Source: REEB76 sp963774895 (GTDB taxonomy: Bacteria; Pseudomonadota; Gammaproteobacteria; Natronospirales; REEB76). Taken from it: 64,000 nucleotides of DNA. Every line of letters begins with the position of its first letter. The first letter of the stretch is position 1. The notes under the pieces were generated by a model that was not told the DNA's origin, searched no databases, and was given only the letters and a program-made list of their open reading frames with translations. Positions 52,547 to 61,432 of this stretch are shown here, in pieces. The position numbers and the translations under genes are program-made. The DNA lies in the NCBI GenBank assembly GCA_963774895.1, contig CAVZGN010000002.1, forward strand, positions 434,001 to 498,000. The letters are read 5' to 3'.

Positions 52547-54700
52547 ATGGACCAGCCCGCTTCCATCTTTGATCGTGTTTTGGGGAAGCGCACCGCAGGT
52601 ATCGATGTACTGTTAAGCAAGCTGCGCAGTTATCTGACGCAGGCCCAGGTCGATGAGGTACGCCAAGCTTACGAGTTTGGTGCCCGCGCCCACCAGGGCC
52701 AGCGGCGGGTTTCCGGCGAACCCTATATTTCCCATCCACTGGCGGTCGCATCCATCCTCGCCGACCTGCACATGGATCAGCACACCATCGAAGCAGCGCT
52801 GCTGCACGATGTCATCGAGGACACGCCCACCTTAAAAGAAGAGCTGGTCACGCGCTTCGGCCCGGAAGTGGCGCAGCTGGTGGATGGCGTATCCAAACTC
52901 ACTCAGATCAAATTCACCAGCCGTGAGCAGGCCCAGGCGGAGAATTTCCGCAAGATGGTGCTGGCCATGGTGGATGACATCCGCATCATCCTGGTGAAGC
53001 TCGCCGATCGCCTGCACAACATGCGTACCCTGGGCGTCATGCCGCCGCCGAAACGCCGGCGCATCGCCAGCGAGACCCTGGAGATTTATGCGCCCATCGC
53101 CCATCGCCTGGGCATGAACGCGGTGCGCCTGGAACTCGAGGATCTGGGTTTCGAAGCTCTGCATCCACTGCGCTACAAGGTCTTGAGCAAGCATCTCAAA
53201 CGTTCGCGCGGCCACCAGAAAGAAATGGTGAAGAAAATCACCGAGAGCCTTAGCGGCGCGCTGCAACGTGAACATGTGGAGGGTGCGGTCGCGGGCCGCG
53301 AGAAACACCTGTATAGCATCTATCGCAAAATGCAATCCAAAGGTCTGTCACTCAATGAAGTCCTGGATGTGTATGGATTCCGCATCATCGTGGACAAGAC
53401 TGATGCTTGCTACCGGGTGCTGGGCATCGTGCATAACCTCTACAAACCGGTGCCAGGCAAGTTCAAGGATTACATCGCCATACCCAAGGCCAATGGTTAC
53501 CAGTCGCTGCATACGGTACTCGTTGGCCCGCAGGGAGCACCGCAGGAAGTCCAGATCCGCACTGCCGACATGGACAAGGTGGCGGGCTCCGGTATCGCCG
53601 CCCATTGGCTATATAAGACCGGTGACAATGGCGCCACGCCCACACTGCGGGCCCGCGAATGGCTGAAGGATGTGGCGGAGATGCAGCAGGGTGTCGGTAG
53701 CTCCCAGGAATTTCTCGATAACGTGCGCGTCGACCTGTTCCCTGACGAAGTCTATGTATTTACACCCCAGGGCGACATCCATCGGCTGCCACGCGGCGCC
53801 ACCGCCGTGGATTTTGCCTATGCAGTGCATACGGATGTGGGTAATGCGTGTGTGGCGGCCAAGATCAACCGGCGGCTGGTGCCGCTGCGTACGCCGCTGG
53901 AGAACGGCCAAACCGTGGAGATCATCACCGCCGCCAATGGTCGGCCCAATCCCGTGTGGCTGAATTTTGTAGTGACCGCCAAGGCACGCGCCAACGTGCG
54001 GCATTTCCTCAAGAACCTGCGCCATGAAGATGCCGTGGAACTCGGCCGGCGCATGCTGGAAGGTGCGCTGGCGTCGCTGTCCATGAAACTGAGCCGCATT
54101 CCCCAGGAACACCTGCAAACCATTCTGCGGGAATTCAAACTGAAGGATCTTGACGGGCTGTTTGAATCCATCGGTCTGGGCGAGCATCTGGCGCCACTAG
54201 TGGCGCGCCGTTTGTTACCTGTGAATGCGGGAGACAGCAAGCCGGCCAAGCCCAGCGCGCCGCTGGCCATCACCGGCACCGAGGGCATGGTGGTGAGCTT
54301 TGCGCGCTGCTGTCATCCCATACCCGGCGACCGCATCATCGGGGTACTCACCAGCGGCAAGGGCATCGTCATCCATCGCGACGATTGCGGCAACCTCAAT
54401 GAATACCGCAATCAGCCGGATAAACTGATCGAGGTTCAATGGGAAAAGCGCATCAAGCGCGATTTCCCGGTGGAGATCCGCGCCGACGTAGCCAACCAGC
54501 GTGGCGTGCTGGCGACCGTGGCGGCGGCCATCGCCGAGACCGGCTCCAATATCGAGCACGTGCACCAGCAGGAACGCGACGAACTGACTTCGGTGATCAG
54601 CTTTGTGTTCGGCGTCAAGGACCGGCAGCATCTGGCGCGCACGCTCAGGAAGCTTCGCAGCCTGCCGCAGGTGATGCGCATCCAGCGCATTCGTGCCTAG
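52547..54700 (+). CDS. spoT: Bifunctional (p)ppGpp synthetase/hydrolase SpoT
   Basis: A 717-residue RSH enzyme. The hydrolase HD domain is intact (H63 in YISHPLAVA, H87-D88 and E91-D92 in LLHDVIEDTPT). The synthetase domain (KGLSLNEVLDVYGFRIIVD, GYQSLHTV), a TGS domain (VYVFTPQGDIHRLPRGATAVDFAYAVHTDVG), a zinc-finger-like segment (SFARCCHPIPGD) and a C-terminal ACT domain follow. It therefore should both make and destroy ppGpp. Its last 4 bases overlap the stop of the convergent exported-protein gene. Confidence 0.97.
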   Translation: MDQPASIFDRVLGKRTAGIDVLLSKLRSYLTQAQVDEVRQAYEFGARAHQGQRRVSGEPYISHPLAVASILADLHMDQHTIEAALLHDVIEDTPTLKEELVTRFGPEVAQLVDGVSKLTQIKFTSREQAQAENFRKMVLAMVDDIRIILVKLADRLHNMRTLGVMPPPKRRRIASETLEIYAPIAHRLGMNAVRLELEDLGFEALHPLRYKVLSKHLKRSRGHQKEMVKKITESLSGALQREHVEGAVAGREKHLYSIYRKMQSKGLSLNEVLDVYGFRIIVDKTDACYRVLGIVHNLYKPVPGKFKDYIAIPKANGYQSLHTVLVGPQGAPQEVQIRTADMDKVAGSGIAAHWLYKTGDNGATPTLRAREWLKDVAEMQQGVGSSQEFLDNVRVDLFPDEVYVFTPQGDIHRLPRGATAVDFAYAVHTDVGNACVAAKINRRLVPLRTPLENGQTVEIITAANGRPNPVWLNFVVTAKARANVRHFLKNLRHEDAVELGRRMLEGALASLSMKLSRIPQEHLQTILREFKLKDLDGLFESIGLGEHLAPLVARRLLPVNAGDSKPAKPSAPLAITGTEGMVVSFARCCHPIPGDRIIGVLTSGKGIVIHRDDCGNLNEYRNQPDKLIEVQWEKRIKRDFPVEIRADVANQRGVLATVAAAIAETGSNIEHVHQQERDELTSVISFVFGVKDRQHLARTLRKLRSLPQVMRIQRIRA

Positions 54701-55320
54701 TGCTTGTCAGGATTGGAGGACCCTTCACCGGCCTTGATGGCCAGCACCGCTTTGCCATTTTTATCCACGACCACGACTTCGCCTTGCCCAGGCGCGGGCA
54801 ATTCCTTGAGCAATTTGCGCAAAGCCATCAACTGCTGGAGGTTGAGTGCACGTAGGCTGTGCCAGGCGCCTTTGCGCTTGTAAGCCGCGGCACCGGGGCC
54901 ACCGGTGGTGCAGGCCATCAAACCGCCGTTATTGCATGTTTCCCGCTGCCATGTGAACCAGCTGTTGGTGCCGCATTCCAGCACCGCGCCCATGCGTTCC
55001 TGCACATCCAGATGACCATGGCCCGTGATGATCCTGCAGATCACCGCATCCGCTTTGTCGCTGCTGTTCGAGAACGGCTGGTTGAGGGCGACTTTCACCA
55101 CCTGCATGGTTTTTATCAGTGCACGCGTGGCGGTAACATTGATGTTGCCCAAGTTGGCGTTCTGCGGCTTTTCTACCGATGCTGCGCTGGGGGAGGCGGT
55201 CATAGTGGTTGCTGGTGTGTGCGTTGATAGATTATCGGCACGCGCCGCTAACCTGCTGTTCAATATCAGCAGAGGGGCCAGCAACATGAGTATCCAACCC
55301 GACTCCGATACTTCAATCAT
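54697..55320 (-). CDS. Exported protein of unknown function, paralogue of the upstream gene
   Basis: A 207-residue protein starting at ATG 55320, which overlaps the stop of the upstream paralogue by 8 bp (translational coupling). A hydrophobic segment (GWILMLLAPLLILNSRLAARA) acts as signal or anchor. The core NINVTATRALIKTMQVVKVALNQPFSN, then AVICRI and LECGTNSW, aligns with its neighbour. Other cysteines (CNNGGLMACTTGG) suggest disulfide bonds outside the cytoplasm. The C-terminal 30 residues are lysine/valine rich (GEVVVVDKNGKAVLAIKAGEG). I do not recognise the family and assign no function. Its 3' end meets spoT head-on. Confidence 0.75.
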   Translation of the reverse strand: MIEVSESGWILMLLAPLLILNSRLAARADNLSTHTPATTMTASPSAASVEKPQNANLGNINVTATRALIKTMQVVKVALNQPFSNSSDKADAVICRIITGHGHLDVQERMGAVLECGTNSWFTWQRETCNNGGLMACTTGGPGAAAYKRKGAWHSLRALNLQQLMALRKLLKELPAPGQGEVVVVDKNGKAVLAIKAGEGSSNPDKH

Positions 55321-55909
55321 GGGAGGGAACAGCCGGCGCTGTTGTGGATGCGGGCGCCGGCGCATAACCCGGCGGGTAGGGAATTTTTTCCAGTAATGCA
55401 TGCAAGGCGGGACCATTGACACTGGTATGTAGATAATTCCCCGGCAGGCTGTTCAGCGTTGCGTTCAGCACGGCGAATACTTGTTCGTAACAGCCCGAGC
55501 TTGTACATGTGCTTCCGGATTGGCTACCCGCAGCTACCGATGCAAACATTGCGGTATGAAGCGCTGCGCGTTGTTGCGACAGTGTGTGGTTGGTGCCGCA
55601 AATCAGCCATTGCTTGATATGACTGCCGGCTTGATCCTCGATACGACACACCACCACATTCGCCAGCTTCGGATCGTTGGAATAAGGCAGCTGCAGCCCG
55701 ATCTTTATGGCCTGCAAAGTTTTCACGATATTCTTCTCACCGTGTACCTGGATCGTGCCCAGATACATGGTGGCATTGTCATCCTTTGTGGTCTGGGATG
55801 TGGCATCGCCGGGCGCTGTATTGCTGTCGGCAGCGACTGCCAGCGGCAGGCCTAAAGCGGCGATGAGAAGGGTGAAGATAAAGGCTTTGATGCAGTCATG
55901 GTTATTCAT
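55313..55909 (-). CDS. Exported protein of unknown function, first of a tandem paralogue pair
   Basis: A 198-residue protein with a signal peptide (AFIFTLLIAALGLPLAVAADS) and a threonine/asparagine-rich linker. The core (LGTIQVHGEKNIVKTLQAIKIGLQLPYSN, then VVVCRI and LICGTNHT) matches the downstream protein at corresponding positions, including a C-R-I and a C-G-T-N motif. Two further cysteines (TCTSSGCYEQVFAVL) probably form a disulfide. The last 20 residues are proline/alanine rich. The pair is on the opposite strand within an otherwise conserved spoT-ridA-recG neighbourhood. Family and function not recognised. Confidence 0.75.
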   Translation of the reverse strand: MNNHDCIKAFIFTLLIAALGLPLAVAADSNTAPGDATSQTTKDDNATMYLGTIQVHGEKNIVKTLQAIKIGLQLPYSNDPKLANVVVCRIEDQAGSHIKQWLICGTNHTLSQQRAALHTAMFASVAAGSQSGSTCTSSGCYEQVFAVLNATLNSLPGNYLHTSVNGPALHALLEKIPYPPGYAPAPASTTAPAVPSHD

Positions 55910-56104
55910 ATATGGCTATCATCGGTATGACTGGTGGCTTCCAGTTGGAGTCGCGTGGACTTTCAGCGGACCTGAAAGCATTTTGATCTTTCGATTAAAG
56001 GATAGTACAGGTGCACGAGAAGTCGAGCTTACGCCAAGCCCCTGATAAACAAGGGATAAGGCTATGATAGGCATCTGTTGAAAACCGCTATACGGAGAAA
56101 GATC

Positions 56105-56485
56105 ATGAGCCGCACAGCTATCCACACCGATTTGGCTCCCAAAGCCATCGGCCCCTATTCCCAGGCAGTACGCGCCGGCAATACGGTGTACCTGTCCGGC
56201 CAGATCGGACTGGAGCCTGCGACCGGCGAGCTGGTCAAGGGTGGCATCGAAGCCGAAGGCCGGCGTGTGTTCCAGAATCTGAAGGCGGTCGCTGAGACCG
56301 CTGGCCAGGGGCTACCGCAGGTGGTGCGCTTGACTGTCTATCTGGTGAATCTCAATGATTTTGCCAAGTTCAATGAAATCATGGCGGAATATTTCCACTC
56401 ACCGTATCCGGCGCGCGCCACCGTCGGGGTCGCCTCGCTGCCGCGCGATGCGCGCGTCGAAGTGGACGCGGTGATGGTGGTGTGA
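56105..56485 (+). CDS. ridA: RidA family enamine/imine deaminase
   Basis: A 126-residue trimeric protein that hydrolyses reactive enamines/imines made by PLP enzymes. ATG 56105 follows GGAGA. Motifs: AIGPYSQAVRAGNTVYLSGQIGLEP, the arginine-bearing VVRLTVYLVNLNDF, and YPARATVGVASLPRDARVEVDAVMV with the catalytic arginine near the C-terminus. Its stop overlaps the recG GTG by 4 bp, so both are cotranscribed. Confidence 0.95.
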   Translation: MSRTAIHTDLAPKAIGPYSQAVRAGNTVYLSGQIGLEPATGELVKGGIEAEGRRVFQNLKAVAETAGQGLPQVVRLTVYLVNLNDFAKFNEIMAEYFHSPYPARATVGVASLPRDARVEVDAVMVV

Positions 56486-58596
56486 CGCCTCCGAGAGCGC
56501 CAAGCGTCTCACCTGACGTGCGTGCCGATACCGCGGTGCGCTATCTGCACGGTGTGGGACCACAGCTGGCGGAGAAGCTGGCACATCTCGGCATCTACAA
56601 CATAGCCGATCTCTTATTTCATCTGCCGCTGCGTTACGAGGATCGCACCCACGTCACTCCGCTGGGCGCTTTGCAGATGGGCATGCGCACCGCGGTGGAA
56701 TGCCAGGTGGAGCTCACCGAAATCGTCATCCATCGCCGGCGCATGCTGCTGTGCCGCGTCAGCGATGGCAGCGGCGCACTAACGCTGCGATTTTTCCATT
56801 TCAACCAATCACAGGCAGACGTCCTGTCGCGCGGTACGCGTTTGCACTGTTACGGCGAAGTGGTGCGCGGCGTGACCACGCTGGAGATGGTGCACCCGGA
56901 ATACAAGCTGCTGCAGGTAGGTCAAGCGTTGCCATACGAGACCGCACTGACACCGGTATATCCGGCAACCGAGGGTATCGCACAGATAAAGTTGCGCGCC
57001 TTGACTGCGCAGGCCCTGCAGTTGCTGGATAGCACTGCCGGGTTGTTGCCGGAGTTACTGCCTGCAGAATTGCTCGAGCATACCAGCATGCCGGCGCTCA
57101 CCGAAGCGGTGCGCTACGTGCATCGCCCGCCCGCAGACGCGCCTGTCGCCGCGCTCATGGACGGCAACCATCCAGCTCAGCAGCGTCTGGCCTTTGAGGA
57201 ACTGCTGGCCCATCACCTGAGCCTGCGGCTTGTGCGCCAGAAGGCTGACCACAGCCTTGCCTATATGATTCCTCGCGCGGACTCTATGGAGAAAAAATTC
57301 TGTGCGTCGCTGCCGTTTAAGTTGACCGGCGCCCAACGACGGGTAGCGACGGAGATATTCAGCGATCTGGAAAAATCCCATCCCATGATGCGGCTGGTGC
57401 AGGGTGACGTGGGTTGCGGTAAGACGCTGGTGGCCGCGATGGCGGCCTTGAGCTGCATGGCTTCGGGTTATCAGGCGGCGCTCATGGCGCCCACGGAATT
57501 ACTGGCGGAACAGCATTTGCGGAATTTTAAAGACTGGTTTGCACCTTTGGGCCTGCAGCCGGTTGCGCTCACAGGGCGCATGCCGGCCGCGCAACGCCGG
57601 CAGACTCTGGCCATGATCCATGGCGGACACACGCGGCTCATCATAGGTACGCATGCGCTGTTCCAGGAAGAGGTGGAGTTCGCCAAGCTGGCGCTGGTGA
57701 TCATCGATGAACAGCACCGTTTCGGTGTGCATCAGCGGCTGGCATTGCGCGAGAAGGGTGCGGCTGATGGTGTAAGGCCACACCAGCTCATCATGACCGC
57801 CACACCCATCCCCCGCACCCTGGCGATGACGGCTTACGCAGACCTGGATGTATCCGCAATAGACGAGTTGCCTCCGGGACGTACGCCGGTGAACACCGTG
57901 GCGATCTCAGATAAACGCCGTGCCGAGGTGGTGGCGCGTGTGCGTGCCGCCTGCCGCGCGGGTAAACAGGTGTACTGGGTCTGTCCGCTGATCGATGAAT
58001 CGGAGGTATTGCAATGCCAGGCAGCCGAAGACACGGCCACGCGCCTGGCCGCGGCGTTGCCGGAAATCAGAGTCGGCCTGGTACATGGACGCCTAAGACC
58101 GTCGCAGAAAGAAGCGGTGATGGCGCATTTCAAAGCCGGTGAGCTGCAATTGCTGGTAGCCACCACCGTGATCGAGGTAGGCGTGGATGTGCCCAAAGCC
58201 AGCCTCATGATCATCGAGAATGCAGAACGTCTGGGTCTTGCGCAACTGCACCAGTTACGCGGTCGCGTCGGGCGTGGCGCCATGGAGTCGAGTTGCGTCA
58301 TGTTCTACCATGCGCCGCTGTCGCAAGCCGCACGTAGGCGGCTGGAAGTCATGCGTGCCACCAATGACGGTTTCGAGATCGCACGCCGCGATCTGGAAAT
58401 GCGCGGTCCCGGCGAGATGCTGGGTACCCGCCAGGCGGGCGAACTGAACTTGCGGATCGCGGACTTGAGCCGGGATGCGGCCTTGATCCCTAAAGTTCAG
58501 CAGGCCGCGAATCTGCTGCTGGAGCGCTATCCCGCCCAGGTACCTTTGCTGGTGCGTCGCTGGCTGGGTGAAAACAGCCGTTTCGGCCAGGTCTGA
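56482..58596 (+). CDS. recG: ATP-dependent DNA helicase RecG
   Basis: A 704-residue fork-remodelling helicase. The N-terminal wedge/OB domain (LHGVGPQLAEKLAHLGIYNIADLLFHLPLRYEDRT) is followed by the motor with Walker A GDVGCGKT, motif II as DEQH (VIIDEQHRFGV), MTATPIPRTLAMT, and the C-terminal TRG region (RRDLEMRGPGEMLGTRQAG, GRVGRGAMESSC). The start is GTG 56482, overlapping ridA. Confidence 0.97.
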   Translation: MTPPRAPSVSPDVRADTAVRYLHGVGPQLAEKLAHLGIYNIADLLFHLPLRYEDRTHVTPLGALQMGMRTAVECQVELTEIVIHRRRMLLCRVSDGSGALTLRFFHFNQSQADVLSRGTRLHCYGEVVRGVTTLEMVHPEYKLLQVGQALPYETALTPVYPATEGIAQIKLRALTAQALQLLDSTAGLLPELLPAELLEHTSMPALTEAVRYVHRPPADAPVAALMDGNHPAQQRLAFEELLAHHLSLRLVRQKADHSLAYMIPRADSMEKKFCASLPFKLTGAQRRVATEIFSDLEKSHPMMRLVQGDVGCGKTLVAAMAALSCMASGYQAALMAPTELLAEQHLRNFKDWFAPLGLQPVALTGRMPAAQRRQTLAMIHGGHTRLIIGTHALFQEEVEFAKLALVIIDEQHRFGVHQRLALREKGAADGVRPHQLIMTATPIPRTLAMTAYADLDVSAIDELPPGRTPVNTVAISDKRRAEVVARVRAACRAGKQVYWVCPLIDESEVLQCQAAEDTATRLAAALPEIRVGLVHGRLRPSQKEAVMAHFKAGELQLLVATTVIEVGVDVPKASLMIIENAERLGLAQLHQLRGRVGRGAMESSCVMFYHAPLSQAARRRLEVMRATNDGFEIARRDLEMRGPGEMLGTRQAGELNLRIADLSRDAALIPKVQQAANLLLERYPAQVPLLVRRWLGENSRFGQV

Positions 58597-58601
58597 TTAC
58601 A

Positions 58602-59174
58602 ATGATGCAGGTCGCACAGGAAACGCCAGTGGCGCAGATCAGAAAATCTTTGAACAACGATGTTCTCTGGCGTCCATTGGAAGCATGGCCTGTGGAGCAG
58701 CGCCCTGCGTTGTGGACTTGGCTGCAAGATACCGGTTCGCTTACCCAAAAAATGCGCGCTACAGCAGGCTCTGTCTTCCATGTACAGGTCCTGCATGAGG
58801 GGCGGACATTGCTGGATTCTGAAAACGCGCATCTGCTGCAAACACACACGGGCAACGCTGCGCTTGAACGCCGGGTGTATCTGTGCGCGGACACGCCCTG
58901 GGTATATGCACATACTCTGGCGCTGACCGAAAGCGGACAGTGGCTGGACAGATTGGGTAACCATCCACTGGGTGATCGAATATTCGCTAACGCGGCTGCA
59001 CAGCGGAGTGCTATCGAAGTGGCACAGCTCGATCCACGGCAAGAACTTTACCAGGCAGCGTTGCAAGACCCGGAAATGGAGCCATCCATATTATGGGCAC
59101 GGCGCTCTGTACTGACTGTGGATGGTCAGCGGTTGCTGATCTACGAGTGCTTTTTACCCGGGATGAGAACCTGA
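58602..59174 (+). CDS. ubiC: Chorismate--pyruvate lyase
   Basis: A 190-residue enzyme making 4-hydroxybenzoate from chorismate, the first committed step to ubiquinone. The active-site elements are visible: ALERRVYLC with the substrate arginine, LGDRIFAN, RRSVL and LLIYECFLPGM with the catalytic glutamate. Only 5 bp separate it from recG, and its stop overlaps the ubiA ATG by one base (TGATG), so translation of the two is coupled. Confidence 0.93.
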   Translation: MMQVAQETPVAQIRKSLNNDVLWRPLEAWPVEQRPALWTWLQDTGSLTQKMRATAGSVFHVQVLHEGRTLLDSENAHLLQTHTGNAALERRVYLCADTPWVYAHTLALTESGQWLDRLGNHPLGDRIFANAAAQRSAIEVAQLDPRQELYQAALQDPEMEPSILWARRSVLTVDGQRLLIYECFLPGMRT

Positions 59175-60112
59175 TGGATCCGCGCTTGCGACCTATGTGG
59201 CGGAAACTGCGTTACAACCGCGCACTGCGGCACTGGCTGCCCGTCATCGGCCAGCGTGTCTGGGCGTACCTGCGTCTCATGCGCCTACAACGGCCGATCG
59301 GGAGCTTTTTACTGCTGTGGCCGACGCTTTGGGCTCTGTGGCTGGCTGCTGATGGCCATCCCACACCCAAACAGTTCACCATCTTCGTGATCGGGGTGTT
59401 CGTGATGCGCTCCGCCGGTTGCATCATCAATGATTTCGCAGACCGCAATTTCGATCCGCACGTGCAGCGCACCCGCACGCGGCCGCTCGCCACCCGCGAG
59501 GTGAGCATCTGGGAAGCGCTCGCACTTTTTGTCAGCCTGTGTCTGCTGGGATTCGGCTTGGTGCTGATGCTCAATCGGCTCACACTGGAATTGGCGATCA
59601 TCGGCGCTGCGCTGGTGATCTCCTATCCGTTCATGAAGCGCTATACGTATTTGCCGCAACCCTATCTGGGACTGGCATTCGGTTGGGGGATTCCCATGGC
59701 GTACGCGGCGGTCACCGGCAGCGTGCCGACGGTAGCCTGGCTGATATTCATCGCCAACATCATTTGGGCCACGGTTTACGACACCATGTATGCCATGGTG
59801 GATCGACCCGATGATATCCGCATCGGGATCAAGTCCACCGCCATCCTGTTCGGTGATCTGGACCGTCTGATCATCGGTATCCTGCAGGTAATGCTGTTGA
59901 TGGATCTGCTGCTGGTGGGCTACCAGACGCACATGGGTTGTGTGTACTACCTGGGAATCGGATCTGCGCTGATGTTCGCCGCCTATCAGCAGGTGCTCAT
60001 CCGTCACCGCAATCCACAACGCTGTTTCCAGGCATTCATGAACAATAACTGGTTCGGTGCAGCAGTGTTCGCCGGGATCCTGTTGAGCTACACCTTCACC
60101 GTGGGATCATGA
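59174..60112 (+). CDS. ubiA: 4-hydroxybenzoate octaprenyltransferase
   Basis: A 312-residue, nine-helix prenyltransferase that attaches the isoprenoid tail to 4-hydroxybenzoate. The two aspartate motifs are present: NDFADRNFD (residues 86-94) and the later DTMYAMVDRPDD, plus RTRTRPLATREV after the first. ATG 59174 gives the family start (HWLPVIGQRVWAYLRLMRLQRPIGSFLLLWPT). It uses the product of ubiC directly. It ends 7 bp from the convergent GGDEF-EAL gene. Confidence 0.96.
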   Translation: MDPRLRPMWRKLRYNRALRHWLPVIGQRVWAYLRLMRLQRPIGSFLLLWPTLWALWLAADGHPTPKQFTIFVIGVFVMRSAGCIINDFADRNFDPHVQRTRTRPLATREVSIWEALALFVSLCLLGFGLVLMLNRLTLELAIIGAALVISYPFMKRYTYLPQPYLGLAFGWGIPMAYAAVTGSVPTVAWLIFIANIIWATVYDTMYAMVDRPDDIRIGIKSTAILFGDLDRLIIGILQVMLLMDLLLVGYQTHMGCVYYLGIGSALMFAAYQQVLIRHRNPQRCFQAFMNNNWFGAAVFAGILLSYTFTVGS

Positions 60113-60119
60113 GGCAGAT

Positions 60120-61409
60120 TCAGAATAGCGGTGGAACATACGCATTGATGAATTGCACAAATTCGTTGGCGGGGATCGGTTTGCTGATGTAATAACCCTG
60201 GGCATAATTGCACTGCAATGCCGCCAGAGCTCGCAGTATCTCCATACTCTCCGCACCCTCCGCGGCCACCTGCAACTCGAAAGCCTGTGCCAGACCAATG
60301 ATGGCCCGCACGATGTTGGCATCCGCTTTACTGGTGAGCATGTTCATCACGAAACTCTTGTCGATCTTGAGTTCCGACGCCGGAATGTTCTTGAAATTCG
60401 CGAGTGACGAATAGCCGGTGCCGAAATCGTCTATGGATACCATCACTCCCCGATTCTTGAGCTCACGCACAGTCTCGAAACTTATATCGGTGTAGTCCAT
60501 CATCGCCGCTTCGGTGATCTCCAGGATCAACCGGTTAGGTTTGGCGCTCCATATGTTCATGGCATCCGCTACCCTCCTCACCAGGGTCTCGTCCTCCAGC
60601 AGTGAGGGCGCGATATTGATGGCGAGTGACAGCGGTCCGAAGCGTGTCGGCCAGGTGGCGGCATGTTGCAGTGCCATATTGATGGCCGACCAGGTGAGCT
60701 CCTTGATCTGGCCGGTACGGGTCGCTATTGGGATGAAGATGTTAGGTGGCACGATGCCGCGCGTCGGACTGCGCCAGCGCAGCAGTGCTTCCGCGCCCGC
60801 CAGCAGTCCACCACGCAGGTTGATCTTTGGCTGATAGAAGATCTCCAGTTCACCGTTGTCCAGGGCGGTATCCAGCTCGCTCTCCAGGTTCCAGGCTCCG
60901 GCGAGGTGTTCCTGGGTATCTTCCTGGTACATTAGATAAGGCACGCCGCTGCGGATGGCATCGGAGAGCGCCAGTTCCGCGTGCTGCAGCAGCATGTCGG
61001 GCTGATCGGCATGCTCGGGATAGATCGCCAGACCCATGTTAGCGCCCACAGAGACCACATGCTCATCCATTTCGAAAGGCATGCTCAGGGTGCGCAGTGT
61101 CTTATTGGCTGCCAGGATACAATGCCCTGCATTCATGATGTCCGGCAAAATCACCGCATATTCGTGATCGCCGATACGCATGATGCGATCCTGGTCACGG
61201 CAGGTATCAGCCAGTCGCGTGGCCAGCTGCTCCATCAGCTCCTCGATGCTTCGATGACCGAACAACGCACCGAATTCCTGACCGCGTTTCACCTGGACCA
61301 CCAGCAATGCCAGTTGAGCGCCTTGCATGTGAGCGCGCCGGATATAGCTCTCCAGATGGCGTATCAGCGATGGCCGATTAGAACGCAATGAAAGGATTTT
61401 GTCTGACAT
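60120..61409 (-). CDS. Degenerate GGDEF plus EAL domain protein (c-di-GMP phosphodiesterase)
   Basis: A 429-residue cytoplasmic protein without membrane segments. Residues about 30-165 are a GGDEF domain whose signature is GDHEY, so it should not make c-di-GMP. Residues about 185-425 are an EAL domain with the metal and substrate residues kept: AEALLRW, AINIAPS, ILEITEAA, SIDDFGTGYSSLANF, LKIDKSFV, AEGAES and QGYYISKP. It is thus predicted to hydrolyse c-di-GMP, perhaps controlled by its GGDEF domain. It is 23 bp downstream of the HD-GYP gene on the same strand. Confidence 0.92.
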   Translation of the reverse strand: MSDKILSLRSNRPSLIRHLESYIRRAHMQGAQLALLVVQVKRGQEFGALFGHRSIEELMEQLATRLADTCRDQDRIMRIGDHEYAVILPDIMNAGHCILAANKTLRTLSMPFEMDEHVVSVGANMGLAIYPEHADQPDMLLQHAELALSDAIRSGVPYLMYQEDTQEHLAGAWNLESELDTALDNGELEIFYQPKINLRGGLLAGAEALLRWRSPTRGIVPPNIFIPIATRTGQIKELTWSAINMALQHAATWPTRFGPLSLAINIAPSLLEDETLVRRVADAMNIWSAKPNRLILEITEAAMMDYTDISFETVRELKNRGVMVSIDDFGTGYSSLANFKNIPASELKIDKSFVMNMLTSKADANIVRAIIGLAQAFELQVAAEGAESMEILRALAALQCNYAQGYYISKPIPANEFVQFINAYVPPLF

Positions 61410-61432
61410 TCAGGATCCAGCCATGGAAAAAT

